Of a stretch of DNA of 64,000 bases, positions 26,478-36,084 are shown piece after piece. Position 1 is the stretch's first letter; every line of letters starts with the position of its first letter. Under the pieces are notes generated by a model. It ran no database searches. It was not told the origin of the DNA and worked only from the letters and a program-made list of their open reading frames with translations. Location: the NCBI GenBank assembly GCA_017463255.1, contig JAFTPP010000003.1:124001-188000 (forward strand), written 5' to 3'. Made by a program: the position numbers and the translations under genes. Source of the stretch: Lachnospiraceae bacterium. Its GTDB lineage: Bacteria > Bacillota > Clostridia > Lachnospirales > Lachnospiraceae.

Positions 26478-27845
26478 TTACGAATTATTTTCTATTGCCT
26501 TTTCACTGCCAAGAACACTCTTCTCAGCACTTTTCACACAGATAATACACATTGGAATTATATAGAGGCATGCCGATACCCATGCGGTCTGATCTGCAAA
26601 ACAAATGGCTGTAAATCCATACATTGGCACAAACACAAGACTTACAACGATTCTTGCTATCATCTCTGTTACTCCGGAAAAAATAGCTCTTCCCGGATAT
26701 CCTAAGCCCTGTACCGTCATTCTTGCTACATTTAAAAATCCAATTGCCCAGTAAAAACATCCCAGACACCTTAAATACTTGGCTGAAGCATCCAAAACTG
26801 CTACTGCTTCCTTGTCCACAAACATAAGCGTTAACATTCTTCCGCCAAAGATTAACACAAGACCGATTGCAATACCATACAGGACGGAAATGGCAATTCC
26901 CTGCTTAATCCCTTTACGGACTCTGTCCATCTTTTTCGCTCCAAGATTTTGACCTGCAAACACAGATACTCCCGTAGCAACCGCATCAAAAGGACACATG
27001 GCAAACTGCTTGATTCTCATTCCTGCTGTAAATCCGGATACGCATACACTGCCCAAACCATTATTGGCAGACTGCATTACCATACTTCCGATTGCTGTGA
27101 TAGAATATTGAATCCCCATAGGAAATCCCATCACTAACATCTTAGCGAAGGATTTTCTGTCCGTTTTTCTTGCTTCTTTTTCCAAGTGCAGAATTTTTAC
27201 TTTTCTAATTATGTAAACCAAACAACAAATGCCGCTGATGCCCTGGGCCGTCACTGTAGCAATGGCTGCACCGGCGCATCCCCACCCTAATACAAGAATG
27301 CAGACCAAATCCAATACAATATTTAAAACTGTAGACACTGCCAAGAAAATAAACGGGGTTCTGCTGTCACCTATGGACCTTAAAATACTTGCCAAAAAAT
27401 TATACAATAAGGAAAAAGGAATTCCCAAAAAGATAATCAACAAATAATCACAGGCATCTGCATAAATATCTCCGGGTACAGAAAGCATATGTAAAATCCA
27501 AGGGCATAATACGGCACAGGCAGTTGTCAGTATCACTGCCAAGCCGCATACCAATATGATTGCATTAAAGATATCCTTACGCATTTCCCTAAGCTTACCT
27601 GCTCCAAAGCTCTTTGCCACCGGAACCCCAAATCCTGCACAGACTCCGATGCAAAAGCCCATAACTAAAAACTGCACGCTGCTTGACGCACCAACAGCAG
27701 CAAGGGCCTTTTCCCCTAAAATCTTACCCACCAGCGCGGCGTCAATTAAGTTATAGGTCTGCTGCAATATATTTCCGATTAATAAAGGAATTGCAAACTG
27801 TAATATAAGCTTTATAGGTTTGCCTTCCGTCATATTTTTAGCCAT
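26478..27845 (-). CDS. MATE family efflux transporter
   Basis: The 455-residue product has the MATE fold of two six-helix bundles; MAKNMTEGKPIKLILQFAIP is the usual start of clostridial members, followed by LQQTYNLIDAALVGKILGE and in the second half NNGLGSVCVSGFTAGMRIKQ. Such proteins export cationic drugs or metabolites in exchange for sodium or protons. GGGAGA precedes the ATG. It is the first gene of a likely four-gene operon with the MFS carrier, the radical SAM protein and the VWA-like protein. Confidence 0.9.
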   Translation of the reverse strand: MAKNMTEGKPIKLILQFAIPLLIGNILQQTYNLIDAALVGKILGEKALAAVGASSSVQFLVMGFCIGVCAGFGVPVAKSFGAGKLREMRKDIFNAIILVCGLAVILTTACAVLCPWILHMLSVPGDIYADACDYLLIIFLGIPFSLLYNFLASILRSIGDSRTPFIFLAVSTVLNIVLDLVCILVLGWGCAGAAIATVTAQGISGICCLVYIIRKVKILHLEKEARKTDRKSFAKMLVMGFPMGIQYSITAIGSMVMQSANNGLGSVCVSGFTAGMRIKQFAMCPFDAVATGVSVFAGQNLGAKKMDRVRKGIKQGIAISVLYGIAIGLVLIFGGRMLTLMFVDKEAVAVLDASAKYLRCLGCFYWAIGFLNVARMTVQGLGYPGRAIFSGVTEMIARIVVSLVFVPMYGFTAICFADQTAWVSACLYIIPMCIICVKSAEKSVLGSEKAIENNS

Positions 27846-27929
27846 TTTTATCTCCCATATTTCAAAAAGAATATCATCGAGTCCATTCTATTCCCAGATA
27901 TGAAAATATGCAAGATAACAAAATAAGAT

Positions 27930-28364
27930 TTATAGGTATTGTCTTAGTTCTTTGCCCAATTCTTCCTCTATGGAAATCAGTCGCCTGCAAATATCCCGTG
28001 ACTTTTCATCTGCATTTTTATATTGGTTCAAATATCTGCATAAAGACTTAATTCCCATGTCGCATCCGTCTGTAATTAACTCTGCAATCGTGGCATCACT
28101 TCCATCCATGTTAAGCTTCATACTGGTCTTCATATGAGCCATTCCCTTTGCCATAATATTAGGATCTTTTTCCTCTGCATGATGCTCCATGAGCATTTCA
28201 TGAATTTCATTACCTAACATTTCATGGTGACCTTTGGTTTCCTGTAGAAGCTCCTTTAATTCCGATTTTGTTACTCTTTCTAACACATCATCAATGGAGG
28301 ATACTCCCATCTTAGTTCCTGCATCACATTCTTTTAACAGCTTGACTGTATCTGAATATTCCAT
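27930..28364 (-). CDS. Small four-helix-bundle protein (ferritin-like, DUF2383-type)
   Basis: The 144-residue product is predicted to be all helical with regularly placed Glu and His: ECDAGTKMGVSSIDDVLERV, ETKGHHEMLGNEIHEMLMEHHAEEKD, MKTSMKLNMDGSDATIAELI and DEKSRDICRRLISIEEELGKEL. This pattern is typical of the ferritin-like bundles annotated as DUF2383 or PA2169-type in anaerobes. The metal ligands are not fully conserved in an obvious way, so metal binding is uncertain. It is divergent from tspO, and AAGGGA precedes the ATG. Confidence 0.6.
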   Translation of the reverse strand: MEYSDTVKLLKECDAGTKMGVSSIDDVLERVTKSELKELLQETKGHHEMLGNEIHEMLMEHHAEEKDPNIMAKGMAHMKTSMKLNMDGSDATIAELITDGCDMGIKSLCRYLNQYKNADEKSRDICRRLISIEEELGKELRQYL

Positions 28365-28449
28365 ATATTCCCTTCTTTCCTGTTTCTTTACCCTTAGGAT
28401 GCTTCTTTTTTGTGGAAATATTCATAAGATATACAGGAGGTGAAAATAT

Positions 28450-28920
28450 ATGAACAAAAAAATCAAACTCTTTCTAATCTGTGTTGCCATACCACTTATT
28501 GTAGGGCTTATCTCGGGATTTATCAGCAGGAACGCCATGAGTTCCTTCGGTGAACTTATCAAACCGCCACTATCGCCGCCGGCAATTCTCTTTCCCATTG
28601 TATGGACCATTCTGTATATCCTAATGGGAATTGCCTCCTACCTTATCCTTACTTCAAATGCCACGCCTGAAGAAAAAGAAAATGCTCTTTCCGTATACGG
28701 ATTACAATTATTTGTAAACTTCTTCTGGTCCATTTTTTTCTTTAATTTAGAGTGGTATCTGTTTTCTTTTTTATGGCTGCTATTATTGTGGATACTTATT
28801 TTTAACTGTATTACGCTTTTCTATCACATCAATAAAACGGCTGCCTATCTGATGATTCCGTATCTTATATGGGTAACCTTTGCCGGCTATTTGAATCTTT
28901 CCATCTATCTTTTAAACTAA
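28450..28920 (+). CDS. tspO: TspO/MBR-family membrane protein
   Basis: The 156-residue protein has five membrane segments and the TspO signatures KPPLSPPAILFPIVWTILYI (about residues 38-57) and LQLFVNFFWSIFFF followed by LEW. TspO binds porphyrins and steroids and is linked to tetrapyrrole traffic and stress. AGGAGG lies nine bases before the ATG. It is a single gene. Confidence 0.92.
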   Translation: MNKKIKLFLICVAIPLIVGLISGFISRNAMSSFGELIKPPLSPPAILFPIVWTILYILMGIASYLILTSNATPEEKENALSVYGLQLFVNFFWSIFFFNLEWYLFSFLWLLLLWILIFNCITLFYHINKTAAYLMIPYLIWVTFAGYLNLSIYLLN

Positions 28921-28930
28921 CAGGCGCTAT

Positions 28931-28958
28931 CTTTCTCAGGGATAATTCCCTGGGAAAG
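28931..28958. terminator. Hairpin between convergent tspO and dinB-partner genes
   Basis: CTTTC-CAGGGA pairs with TCCCTG-GAAAG around a short loop in the 46-bp space between the two convergent stops. The U-tracts are weak on both strands, so it is a possible bidirectional terminator. Confidence 0.5.
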
Positions 28959-28966
28959 TAACTCTT

Positions 28967-29278
28967 TTACAGCTCTACTATGGTCCATTTGCAACTGTCC
29001 TTGGTGAAGATAAGCTTTACTGTTTCCATTCTTCCCCCAAGGTTTACTCTGCACAAATGCTCTACTGTCTGTATTCCGGAATAAGTCTTTTCTTCTAAAG
29101 TAAGTAACTGTACATCCCGGATGGTATGAAGCACGCCTTCCCCATCCATAATCTTAATTATCTTCGGTATGGTCTTTCCCTTACTGGTAAACCAGCACTC
29201 ACAGGCAATCTCCCTTTGAATGCCCCGTAAATGACCGTTTTCTGTTTTATCCATTATATCGCCCAAACGAAATCCCAT
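28967..29278 (-). CDS. Small unknown protein coupled to DinB
   Basis: The 103-residue product is unknown to me. It is predicted to be mainly beta, with the segments CECWFTSKGKTIPKIIKIMD, TIRDVQLLTLEEKTYSGIQT and ETVKLIFTKDSCKWTIVEL. Its ATG overlaps the dinB stop by one base (TAATG), so it is translated by the same ribosomes and falls under the same SOS control. A small DNA-binding or polymerase-accessory role is a guess from context only. Confidence 0.6.
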   Translation of the reverse strand: MGFRLGDIMDKTENGHLRGIQREIACECWFTSKGKTIPKIIKIMDGEGVLHTIRDVQLLTLEEKTYSGIQTVEHLCRVNLGGRMETVKLIFTKDSCKWTIVEL

Positions 29279-30546
29279 TACATCACCTTCTCATTACTAT
29301 AATCTACCGTTCTCTTTTCCCTTGATACCCCACCGTTCATGTGGTCAACCTTATCCTGTTTTAAAAAAGAAGCCCTTACAATGGCGTCCCTGCCGAACCT
29401 TTCTCTAATACTATCCACTGCATAATCTAACTTCTCTAATTTTTCATAATCCGTATGGTCAAACAAAGAAAGCTGTCTGTTATTACCGTCTCTTGATACC
29501 CTTCCCGTATGAACGCCCAAATGCCTGATTGGGGTCCCGTCCCACAGCTCATCAAAAAGTCTGCAGGCCGCTTCATGTATTTCCTTCGTAATATTGGTAG
29601 GAGATACAAGAACAGTCTGATGAGACACATAGGACAAATCATTAAAACGGATACTAATGCTCACCACTTCTATTCTGGCCTCATCCTTTCTAAGTCTTCG
29701 CGCAACGGTTTCTGCTAAGGATAGCAATACCATTTTGGCAGTTCCCCCATCCGTTACATCAAAAGCGATTGTGGTTGAATTCCCATAGCCCTTATTATCG
29801 GCAGGAACCGCTTCCACCACCGACACATCCCTTCCATTGGCAAAATCCCAAATCACTTCCCCGTGCTTTTTTAATACCGTTTTTAGTACATTCACATCTG
29901 CATTTGCCAACTCCCCAATGGTCTTAATACCAAGTGTCTGTAATTTTCTCTCCGATGCTCCGCCCACAAAAAATAATTCCCTTACGGGAAGATGCCACAT
30001 CTTCTCCTGTATCTCCCATGGAAATAAAGTGTGCACACGGTTCGGTTTCTTAAAATCACTTGCCATCTTAGCAAGTAACTTATTCGAGGATACGCCGATG
30101 TTCACGCTAAATCCCAAAGCTTCGTATATCTCATCTTTGATGGCGTTAGCAACAATGACAGGGGTGCCGAAAAGCTCCTCTGTTCCCGTCATATCCATAA
30201 ACGCCTCATCAATACTGTACTGCTCCACCTTGTCCGTATACTTATGCAAAATATTCATACATGCCTTAGAACTCTTCTCATACAACTCATAATTGGGCGG
30301 AACCAACACAAGGTTAGGGCATTTGCGCATGGCGTCCGTTACAGGCTCCCCGGTCTGAACGTTATATTTTTTAGCAGGAATGGATTTTGCCAAAATAATC
30401 CCATGGCGCTTTGACATATCACCGCCAACCGCCGAAGGTATGGTACGCAAATCAAGGGTTCCGCCCAGATGGTGCAAACGATACACTGCTTCCCACGAAA
30501 GAAATGCGCTATTCACATCAATATGAAAAATCACTGTTTGGCTCAT
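29278..30546 (-). CDS. dinB: DNA polymerase IV (Y-family), SOS-regulated
   Basis: DinB performs error-prone translesion synthesis. The 422-residue product has the palm motifs FHIDVNSAFLSWEA and YSIDEAFMDMTG with the catalytic acids, GVSSNKLLAKMASDFKKPN, a helix-hairpin-helix thumb (LQTLGIKTIGELA), the little finger, and a C-terminal beta-clamp motif QLSLFD (about residue 367). FLSWEA and GGDMSKRHGIILAKS are typical of clostridial members. The promoter carries a perfect SOS box. The start codon is preceded by GAGGAG. Confidence 0.94.
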   Translation of the reverse strand: MSQTVIFHIDVNSAFLSWEAVYRLHHLGGTLDLRTIPSAVGGDMSKRHGIILAKSIPAKKYNVQTGEPVTDAMRKCPNLVLVPPNYELYEKSSKACMNILHKYTDKVEQYSIDEAFMDMTGTEELFGTPVIVANAIKDEIYEALGFSVNIGVSSNKLLAKMASDFKKPNRVHTLFPWEIQEKMWHLPVRELFFVGGASERKLQTLGIKTIGELANADVNVLKTVLKKHGEVIWDFANGRDVSVVEAVPADNKGYGNSTTIAFDVTDGGTAKMVLLSLAETVARRLRKDEARIEVVSISIRFNDLSYVSHQTVLVSPTNITKEIHEAACRLFDELWDGTPIRHLGVHTGRVSRDGNNRQLSLFDHTDYEKLEKLDYAVDSIRERFGRDAIVRASFLKQDKVDHMNGGVSREKRTVDYSNEKVM

Positions 30547-30575
30547 GGGCTTCTCCTCTCTTACCTTGGGAGTTT

Positions 30576-30604
30576 ATTATAACAGAACATTTGTTCGATG
30601 TAAA
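30576..30604 (-). promoter_or_regulatory. dinB promoter with LexA (SOS) box
   Basis: On the minus strand TTTACA (30599-30604) and TATAAT (30576-30581) are 17 bases apart. The spacer contains the palindromic LexA site CGAACAAATGTTCT (GAAC-4-GTTC core at 30585-30596), placed so that repressor would block RNA polymerase. Confidence 0.85.
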
Positions 30605-30606
30605 TA

Positions 30607-30648
30607 TAAAAAAGAACGTTACCTGCTTTTTCCAAGCAAGTAACGCTC
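30607..30648 (-). terminator. Terminator of the cotH-like gene
   Basis: The arms at 30636-30648 and 30614-30626 pair over 13 bp with two G-U pairs, followed on the minus strand by TTTTTTTAT. It ends three bases before the dinB -35 element, insulating dinB. Confidence 0.85.
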
Positions 30649-30652
30649 CGCT

Positions 30653-32800
30653 TTATGCTTCCACACTCTTTTTTGTATTCTTTTTCTTCATCCAAAGCAC
30701 AAAAACCACCGCTCCTGCAAGCACCACGCCTACAATTACGCCAATCCACAAAAACAGATTTCCCGATTCCGTAACAATGACAATATAATCAATACTTGCC
30801 GTCGTTCCCGTATAGAGATTATCTTCTCCTGTCATCTTGATTTCCGTAGCTTCTCCGTCAGAATATGCATAAAAATGTAAATCATCTTTATTCTTCATCT
30901 GGGCTTTTGTAAGAGGAATGGTAATGGTATAATCCGTAATCGGTTTTGCTGCATTCTTGATAGAATAAATGATTACTTCATCTCCTCCACCCACGGCATC
31001 CTCTATCTCAACGTACTTACTGCTTCCTTCCTCTAATTTTTTCACTGTTAAAAGAGGCGCTTTGGCAAGCTTTCCGCCTTCATATTCTGCAGTGACAAAA
31101 ATACCGGTTGCAGCATTCACTGCCGTAATATTTCCCTTTGTTTCACCACGTCCTGCCATGGCATTTCCAAGCGCTCCCAGATTACAACCATTTCCGCTGA
31201 CAAGGGTTTCCACTCCGTCTACCTGGACTAATACCCCCACAGAACGCATGGTAATAATAGATGCCAGATTTGCAAAAGCAAAGCTTACATCGGAAGGCTG
31301 GCGTGCACCGTTCATATAGTATACATTATCTGCCAGCTTTTCTCCTGCTGCCGCAAAAATCTCTTCCTTCATAGCTTCAATGTATGAATTAAAGTATGCA
31401 GGCTCGTAGGTTTTTCCGGTAGATTCTACCTTACCTCCAAGAGCCGCCACCTTGGAACATTCCTTCATATAACCGTGATACTCTTCCATTAACTGTTCAT
31501 TCTGGTAAATCACATAGAACAAGGGATAATTCATATAAGTTCTTTCCGGTACCGACGGTATATTATTGCGGTACATAATATCAATATCATAGTTGGCTGT
31601 AGCCTCTGCCGTACTTGGGAAATAACAACCGAAGCTTAAATCATAATCCCATGGAATGACCAATGCTTTTCCGCTTTCGTCCACATACAAGCCAAAGTTT
31701 TTCTGTCCCACAAACATATTATCCAACTGGCATAAGAAGCTATGAACCGCAAAATATTTTACCACCTCAGTAACATCCATAATCTGATTTAACAGTTCCA
31801 GATATTGTTCACTATTGACATCTATGGCATTGCCTTCAAAATCCGTTCCTTCACTTAAGCAGTTTAATCTTTCCACCCACTCTAAAACAGTAGGAAGCAT
31901 ATCTTCCACATCTGCGTAAGTATCTTCATCCTGCTCCCAAAGTGGTGACGGGTCTTCTGCAATCTGCTCTCTTTGAAGCTTAGTCCCTTCCGGTTTACAT
32001 AAGTAACTGCTGATTTCGCTTCCGTCCACTCCATAATACTGTTCTAAGATGGACTCATCCAAGGCTTCAACCATGGCATAAACCCCATAGTAATTCCCGT
32101 TAATATATAACTTTGCAAGTCCGTACTGTGGTGTAGGAAGTCCCATCTCATCCATCAATTTTAACGCAAAGAATTCTTTTAACATGGATTTGTCAAAAAA
32201 GAAATTATTAAAGCTTATCCTGTCACATCCGAAGAAATTCTGCTTCACACCATAATCTGCTTTTTTTATGTACTTACCGAAGTTAATGGTAAAAGAAAAA
32301 CGGTCGCTTCCCGCATTATCCGTATAGGCATGCTCTAAAGTATAACTTCCCTTTGTCTTAAGTCCGCAGTATCCTAAAGTCACATCACCAATGGTAACAC
32401 TCTCTGCCATAACATAGGGTTCCACATTGGCATTCTGCAACAAATAATTCAGATTATTGTCATCTACCGTAATAGAAACCGTCTGCACATTTTTTTCAAG
32501 AAAATATGCATTATAAGCTCCGTCTTTTGCCTCTCCCTGGGTATTTTCATTCACGGTATAATCAGCAGGCGGGGTATTATTTAACATATCTTCCGTAATG
32601 ATTACATCCGATGTTCCGTGGCTTAACTTAAGCATTTCTTCCCATTTGCCCCAATCGCCCCAGTCACCCCAGCCGCCATGGCCCCAATCATCTTCTTCCC
32701 AGTCCTCATCATCTTCCCATTCTTCTGCTGAAACCGGAATGGCTGTAAATAACATTATCATTGTTAAAAACAGATATCCGTATTTTCTGATTTTTCCCAT
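30653..32800 (-). CDS. Membrane-anchored CotH kinase-like protein
   Basis: CotH-type proteins are atypical secreted kinases; in Bacillus CotH phosphorylates spore-coat proteins, and clostridial relatives are found on cellulosomes. The 715-residue product has a signal peptide (MGKIRKYGYLFLTMIMLFTA..VSA, residues 1-25), a Trp/Asp/Glu/Gly-rich stretch (about 26-56), the kinase-like domain with NFFGCDRISFNNFFFDKSML, GNYYGVYAMVEALDE and the metal motif IPWDYDLSFGCYF, a C-terminal beta region, and a final membrane helix LFLWIGVIVGVVLAGAVVFV followed by KKKN. The start at 32800 gives a proper signal peptide. It follows a Gfo/Idh/MocA oxidoreductase gene on the same strand, 48 bp away. Confidence 0.85.
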   Translation of the reverse strand: MGKIRKYGYLFLTMIMLFTAIPVSAEEWEDDEDWEEDDWGHGGWGDWGDWGKWEEMLKLSHGTSDVIITEDMLNNTPPADYTVNENTQGEAKDGAYNAYFLEKNVQTVSITVDDNNLNYLLQNANVEPYVMAESVTIGDVTLGYCGLKTKGSYTLEHAYTDNAGSDRFSFTINFGKYIKKADYGVKQNFFGCDRISFNNFFFDKSMLKEFFALKLMDEMGLPTPQYGLAKLYINGNYYGVYAMVEALDESILEQYYGVDGSEISSYLCKPEGTKLQREQIAEDPSPLWEQDEDTYADVEDMLPTVLEWVERLNCLSEGTDFEGNAIDVNSEQYLELLNQIMDVTEVVKYFAVHSFLCQLDNMFVGQKNFGLYVDESGKALVIPWDYDLSFGCYFPSTAEATANYDIDIMYRNNIPSVPERTYMNYPLFYVIYQNEQLMEEYHGYMKECSKVAALGGKVESTGKTYEPAYFNSYIEAMKEEIFAAAGEKLADNVYYMNGARQPSDVSFAFANLASIITMRSVGVLVQVDGVETLVSGNGCNLGALGNAMAGRGETKGNITAVNAATGIFVTAEYEGGKLAKAPLLTVKKLEEGSSKYVEIEDAVGGGDEVIIYSIKNAAKPITDYTITIPLTKAQMKNKDDLHFYAYSDGEATEIKMTGEDNLYTGTTASIDYIVIVTESGNLFLWIGVIVGVVLAGAVVFVLWMKKKNTKKSVEA

Positions 32801-32848
32801 AATTGATGTTTCCTTTTCCTTGCCTTTTTTTATCATGCCTCTTTTGTC

Positions 32849-33823
32849 CTACTCTTTTTCCTGTGGATAGGTAAGTCCCCACTGCTTACGGATGGAATCT
32901 GCCACTTCCATAACGTAAATACTGTCATCCAATGGCATAGAACTGCTTTCTGTTTCATTCTTTGTTATTCTATCCATACACTCCGTAAACTGATATTCAT
33001 ATCCGCTAATCTGTGCCGGCACATCAATCCGTTTTATCAATTTATCTTCCTGGTCAAATACGGATATGGACTGGGGATTGTTAATATTTTCCACAACAAT
33101 ATATCCCTTATCCCCATAGAAAATGCCTTTACGGTCTGAACGTCCATAAATTCCATGGGTTAAAACAGCCATCTTGCCGTCCTTGTAAAAAAGAGTAATA
33201 CTTTCCATACCATCTACACCGGTATCCGTAAATTGCACTGAAGATTCAATGCGTTCAATCTCTTTTCCGAAATGCATGATTGCAAAGTTAAGTCCGTAAA
33301 CGCCCACATCAAGAAGCGCTCCCCCTGCAAGTTCAGGAGCTACAATACGATAATTCTGACTAATGGTATAAGATAGATTGGCTGTTAAAATTGACACATT
33401 TCCAATAATACCACTATCCAAAACTTCCTGAATTAACTTCCTTGACGGCATATATCTGGTCCAAATGGCTTCCGCTACATAAACACCTTCCTTATTCGCT
33501 AATTCCTTAATCTCCTTTGCCTGCGCTGCATTCATGGTAAATGCTTTTTCACATAAAACAGGCTTCTTATGTTTAATACAAAGCTTCATATCCTCATAAT
33601 GACGGGAATGAGGCGTAGCAATATAGACAAGCTCTACCTGTGGATCTTGTACAAGTTCTTCATAGCTCCCATATGCCTTAGAATAACCATACTTTTCTGC
33701 CGCTTCCTTTGCCTTCTCCATGGTTCTTGAAGCAATGGCATAACATTCCATGTTTTCTATCTGTTTTAATGTAGGTGTTACCGACTTTACGATTCCACCG
33801 GTTCCCAATACCCCAATCTTCAT
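32849..33823 (-). CDS. Gfo/Idh/MocA family oxidoreductase
   Basis: The 324-residue product has the N-terminal Rossmann motif GVLGTGGIVKS, the dinucleotide-binding loop YIATPHSRHYEDM, the catalytic-lysine motif as EKAFTMN (in place of EKP), EAIWTRYMPS and GGALLDVGVYGLNFA typical of trans-1,2-dihydrobenzene-1,2-diol dehydrogenase-like members. It probably oxidises or reduces a sugar derivative with NAD(P). The start matches the motif position. It precedes the CotH-like gene. Confidence 0.9.
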   Translation of the reverse strand: MKIGVLGTGGIVKSVTPTLKQIENMECYAIASRTMEKAKEAAEKYGYSKAYGSYEELVQDPQVELVYIATPHSRHYEDMKLCIKHKKPVLCEKAFTMNAAQAKEIKELANKEGVYVAEAIWTRYMPSRKLIQEVLDSGIIGNVSILTANLSYTISQNYRIVAPELAGGALLDVGVYGLNFAIMHFGKEIERIESSVQFTDTGVDGMESITLFYKDGKMAVLTHGIYGRSDRKGIFYGDKGYIVVENINNPQSISVFDQEDKLIKRIDVPAQISGYEYQFTECMDRITKNETESSSMPLDDSIYVMEVADSIRKQWGLTYPQEKE

Positions 33824-33877
33824 ACTAAGCCTCCAAACTTCTTACCCAGATATGTACTCCTTCTAAATAATCATAAG

Positions 33878-33903
33878 AGGGGGAACGCTTACGCGCTCCC
33901 CCT
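33878..33903 (-). terminator. Terminator of the chemoreceptor gene
   Basis: The arms AGGGGGAGCGC (33893-33903) and GCGTTCCCCCT (33878-33888) pair over 11 bp with one G-U around a 4-nt loop. The U-tract is interrupted (CTTATGATTATTT). Confidence 0.75.
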
Positions 33904-33912
33904 AACCTAACC

Positions 33913-35796
33913 TTACCAAACTTCTTCGTCACTTGCATCCGACTCAGTTTTTACATCTTCTGATGTAGCTTCCTCATCATTTGCATATGCTATTTCTTCT
34001 GCCTGTTCTTCCGTTGTTTCCACAACGGCTTCCTGTGTAACTTCCTCACCGGATTCATCCAATGTTACCATTGTGGTACTCTCCATGAGGTTATCTGCAA
34101 GCCCAATCATCTCTTCTGTCTTTTCTTTACATTCAACGATGATTTCGTTAAGTTCCTGCATAGCTGCAGATGTTTCTTCCGTACTTGCTGCATTTTGCTC
34201 TGCAATGGCTGCAAGGTTTTCCATACTGCTCATAACATCATTCTTTAATACATCAAGCTGTTCTACCTGACCGGTAATTGTTCCAACTGCATCAGATACA
34301 CTGTCGATTTCCTGATTCAAAGAAGCAAAGACATTCTTTGTTGCATCCAGATGCTTATTCTGTTCATTCATAACATTAGACATCTGTTTCATAATATCAA
34401 CACTGTTGTTAGAGTTTGCAATCAACTCACTGATAATTGCAGAAATTCTTGCTGCAGATTCACCTGACTGATCAGCTAACTTACGGATTTCATCAGCAAC
34501 AACAGCAAAACCTCGACCGGCTTCTCCCGCTCTTGCAGCTTCGATGGAAGCATTTAATGACAATAAGTTCGTCTGTTCTGCGATTTCTGTAATCATATCT
34601 GTAGCGGAACGGATTTCCATTGCAGACTGGTTTGTTGCATCAGTCTGTGCCTGAACTTCATCCACAGACTTCTTTGTCTGTAAACTAATCTCACCAAGTT
34701 CTTCCAATGTTGCATTAACCGTACCGTTATATTCTTTCATCTTCTGAGTACTAAGTGCTAATTTTTCAACATTTTCAGAAGTTGTCTCAATAGCGTTACC
34801 GATATTAAGAACCTTTTCATTTACCACCTGTGTCTCAGCAGCCTGAGCTGTTGCACCGTTTGCGATTTCATCTACCGCTGTGTTTACATTGGCAATAGAT
34901 TCTGTAATCGTTTCAAAACGGTTTGTAAACATCTGTGAGAAATCAAGAAGTCCTGAAGCAGCCTTCATAATTCTCTTAATAATATCCGTAAACGAATCAA
35001 CCAATGAACGCATTGAACGGGAAATTGCACCAATTTCATCACCGCGGTCCATTAATGTAGAATTATGCTCAATCACTAAATTGCCATCTGCAACCTTGTC
35101 TAACTGTTTTACAACAACAAGCAACTGTTTCGTAATAGCCTTTAACAAGAAGAACATTGCTACAGCACTAACAGCAAACAAAATACCCATAAGTAATATA
35201 TTCTTGGTAATCTGCTCCTGGTAAATGCTAATCATTTCACTTCTTTCACGTCCTACGAATACCAATGCATTCGCATTTTTTGCATTTACTCTGTCGATTA
35301 ACGGATAATAATATCCAAAATAAGACACGCCATTAATTTCTACGTCAGAAGCAAAATAATGTTCCGCTTTTCCGTAAACCTTATCCTTCACTGACTGTGG
35401 TAATGTCACTGTCAGGAGTTCAGCACCTGTTTCATCATCCAAAGTACTGATCAGACAAGTATCCTGATAATAGAACATTAACACTAAATCAGTCTGTAAC
35501 ACGAATGAATTAAAGGTAGCCATATTATCATCAATACTGGTTCCTCTACGATAAAGCTTTTCACCCTTCATTGTAAACTCACCGGTCGGAGCCAAAGCAT
35601 CCAATTCCATCTGCACTGCAAGACTTGATGTAAAAAGTTCTTGTTCAGCCATCTGATTGGCTGTTGCAGTACCTGTACTCTGAACGGCATAAATAGCAAC
35701 TCCTACCATCAAAATAAGTGGTATCATGGCCATTAATAAGATTCTTGCTATTAAGCTTAATCCTTTACCCTTTTTAGTCCCTTTTGTTTCCCTCAT
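33913..35796 (-). CDS. Methyl-accepting chemotaxis protein
   Basis: The 627-residue receptor has an N-terminal membrane helix ([20 protein letters not shown], about residues 16-35), an extracellular single-Cache-like domain (about 60-190; [29 protein letters not shown]-type strands), a second membrane helix ([19 protein letters not shown]), a HAMP domain and the signalling hairpin with [19 protein letters not shown]. It ends in an acidic Glu-rich tail. The start at 35796 has AAAGGAG 11 bases upstream; the in-frame GTG at 35877 lacks a site and lies inside an inverted repeat. It fits with the flagellar genes at the left edge. Confidence 0.93.
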   Translation of the reverse strand: MRETKGTKKGKGLSLIARILLMAMIPLILMVGVAIYAVQSTGTATANQMAEQELFTSSLAVQMELDALAPTGEFTMKGEKLYRRGTSIDDNMATFNSFVLQTDLVLMFYYQDTCLISTLDDETGAELLTVTLPQSVKDKVYGKAEHYFASDVEINGVSYFGYYYPLIDRVNAKNANALVFVGRERSEMISIYQEQITKNILLMGILFAVSAVAMFFLLKAITKQLLVVVKQLDKVADGNLVIEHNSTLMDRGDEIGAISRSMRSLVDSFTDIIKRIMKAASGLLDFSQMFTNRFETITESIANVNTAVDEIANGATAQAAETQVVNEKVLNIGNAIETTSENVEKLALSTQKMKEYNGTVNATLEELGEISLQTKKSVDEVQAQTDATNQSAMEIRSATDMITEIAEQTNLLSLNASIEAARAGEAGRGFAVVADEIRKLADQSGESAARISAIISELIANSNNSVDIMKQMSNVMNEQNKHLDATKNVFASLNQEIDSVSDAVGTITGQVEQLDVLKNDVMSSMENLAAIAEQNAASTEETSAAMQELNEIIVECKEKTEEMIGLADNLMESTTMVTLDESGEEVTQEAVVETTEEQAEEIAYANDEEATSEDVKTESDASDEEVW

Positions 35797-35857
35797 ATTC
35801 TTCTGTACTCCTTTCAGGTCGTAATATGTACTTCCTTCAGCCTTCCATTTCGTCAAA

Positions 35858-35882
35858 CAATAGTACTTTAATACCACTATTG
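35858..35882. repeat. Inverted repeat upstream of the chemoreceptor
   Basis: CAATAGT and ACTATTG, perfect 7-bp arms with an 11-nt centre, lie about 60 bases before the start codon. It could be an operator or a leader hairpin. Confidence 0.4.
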
Positions 35883-35932
35883 TACATCAATTCAATACAT
35901 ATTGCTATAAAAATCTATGATTTCACACATAT

Positions 35933-35961
35933 ACTCTACCATATTTTTTACTACTTGTCAT
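35933..35961 (-). promoter_or_regulatory. Probable promoter of the chemoreceptor gene
   Basis: On the minus strand ATGACA (35956-35961), 17 bases, TAGAGT (35933-35938). No SigD-type (TAAA..GCCGATAA) site was seen. Confidence 0.45.
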
Positions 35962-36084
35962 TATTTATTTAACTTTTCGGTAAAATATTTCAAAATTGGC
36001 TTAATCAAATTGTACATAATAGACAATACATCTGTTTTGTTTAATTCTTTGCTTAAATAAAAATATTATCTTTCTTTCGTTCCG

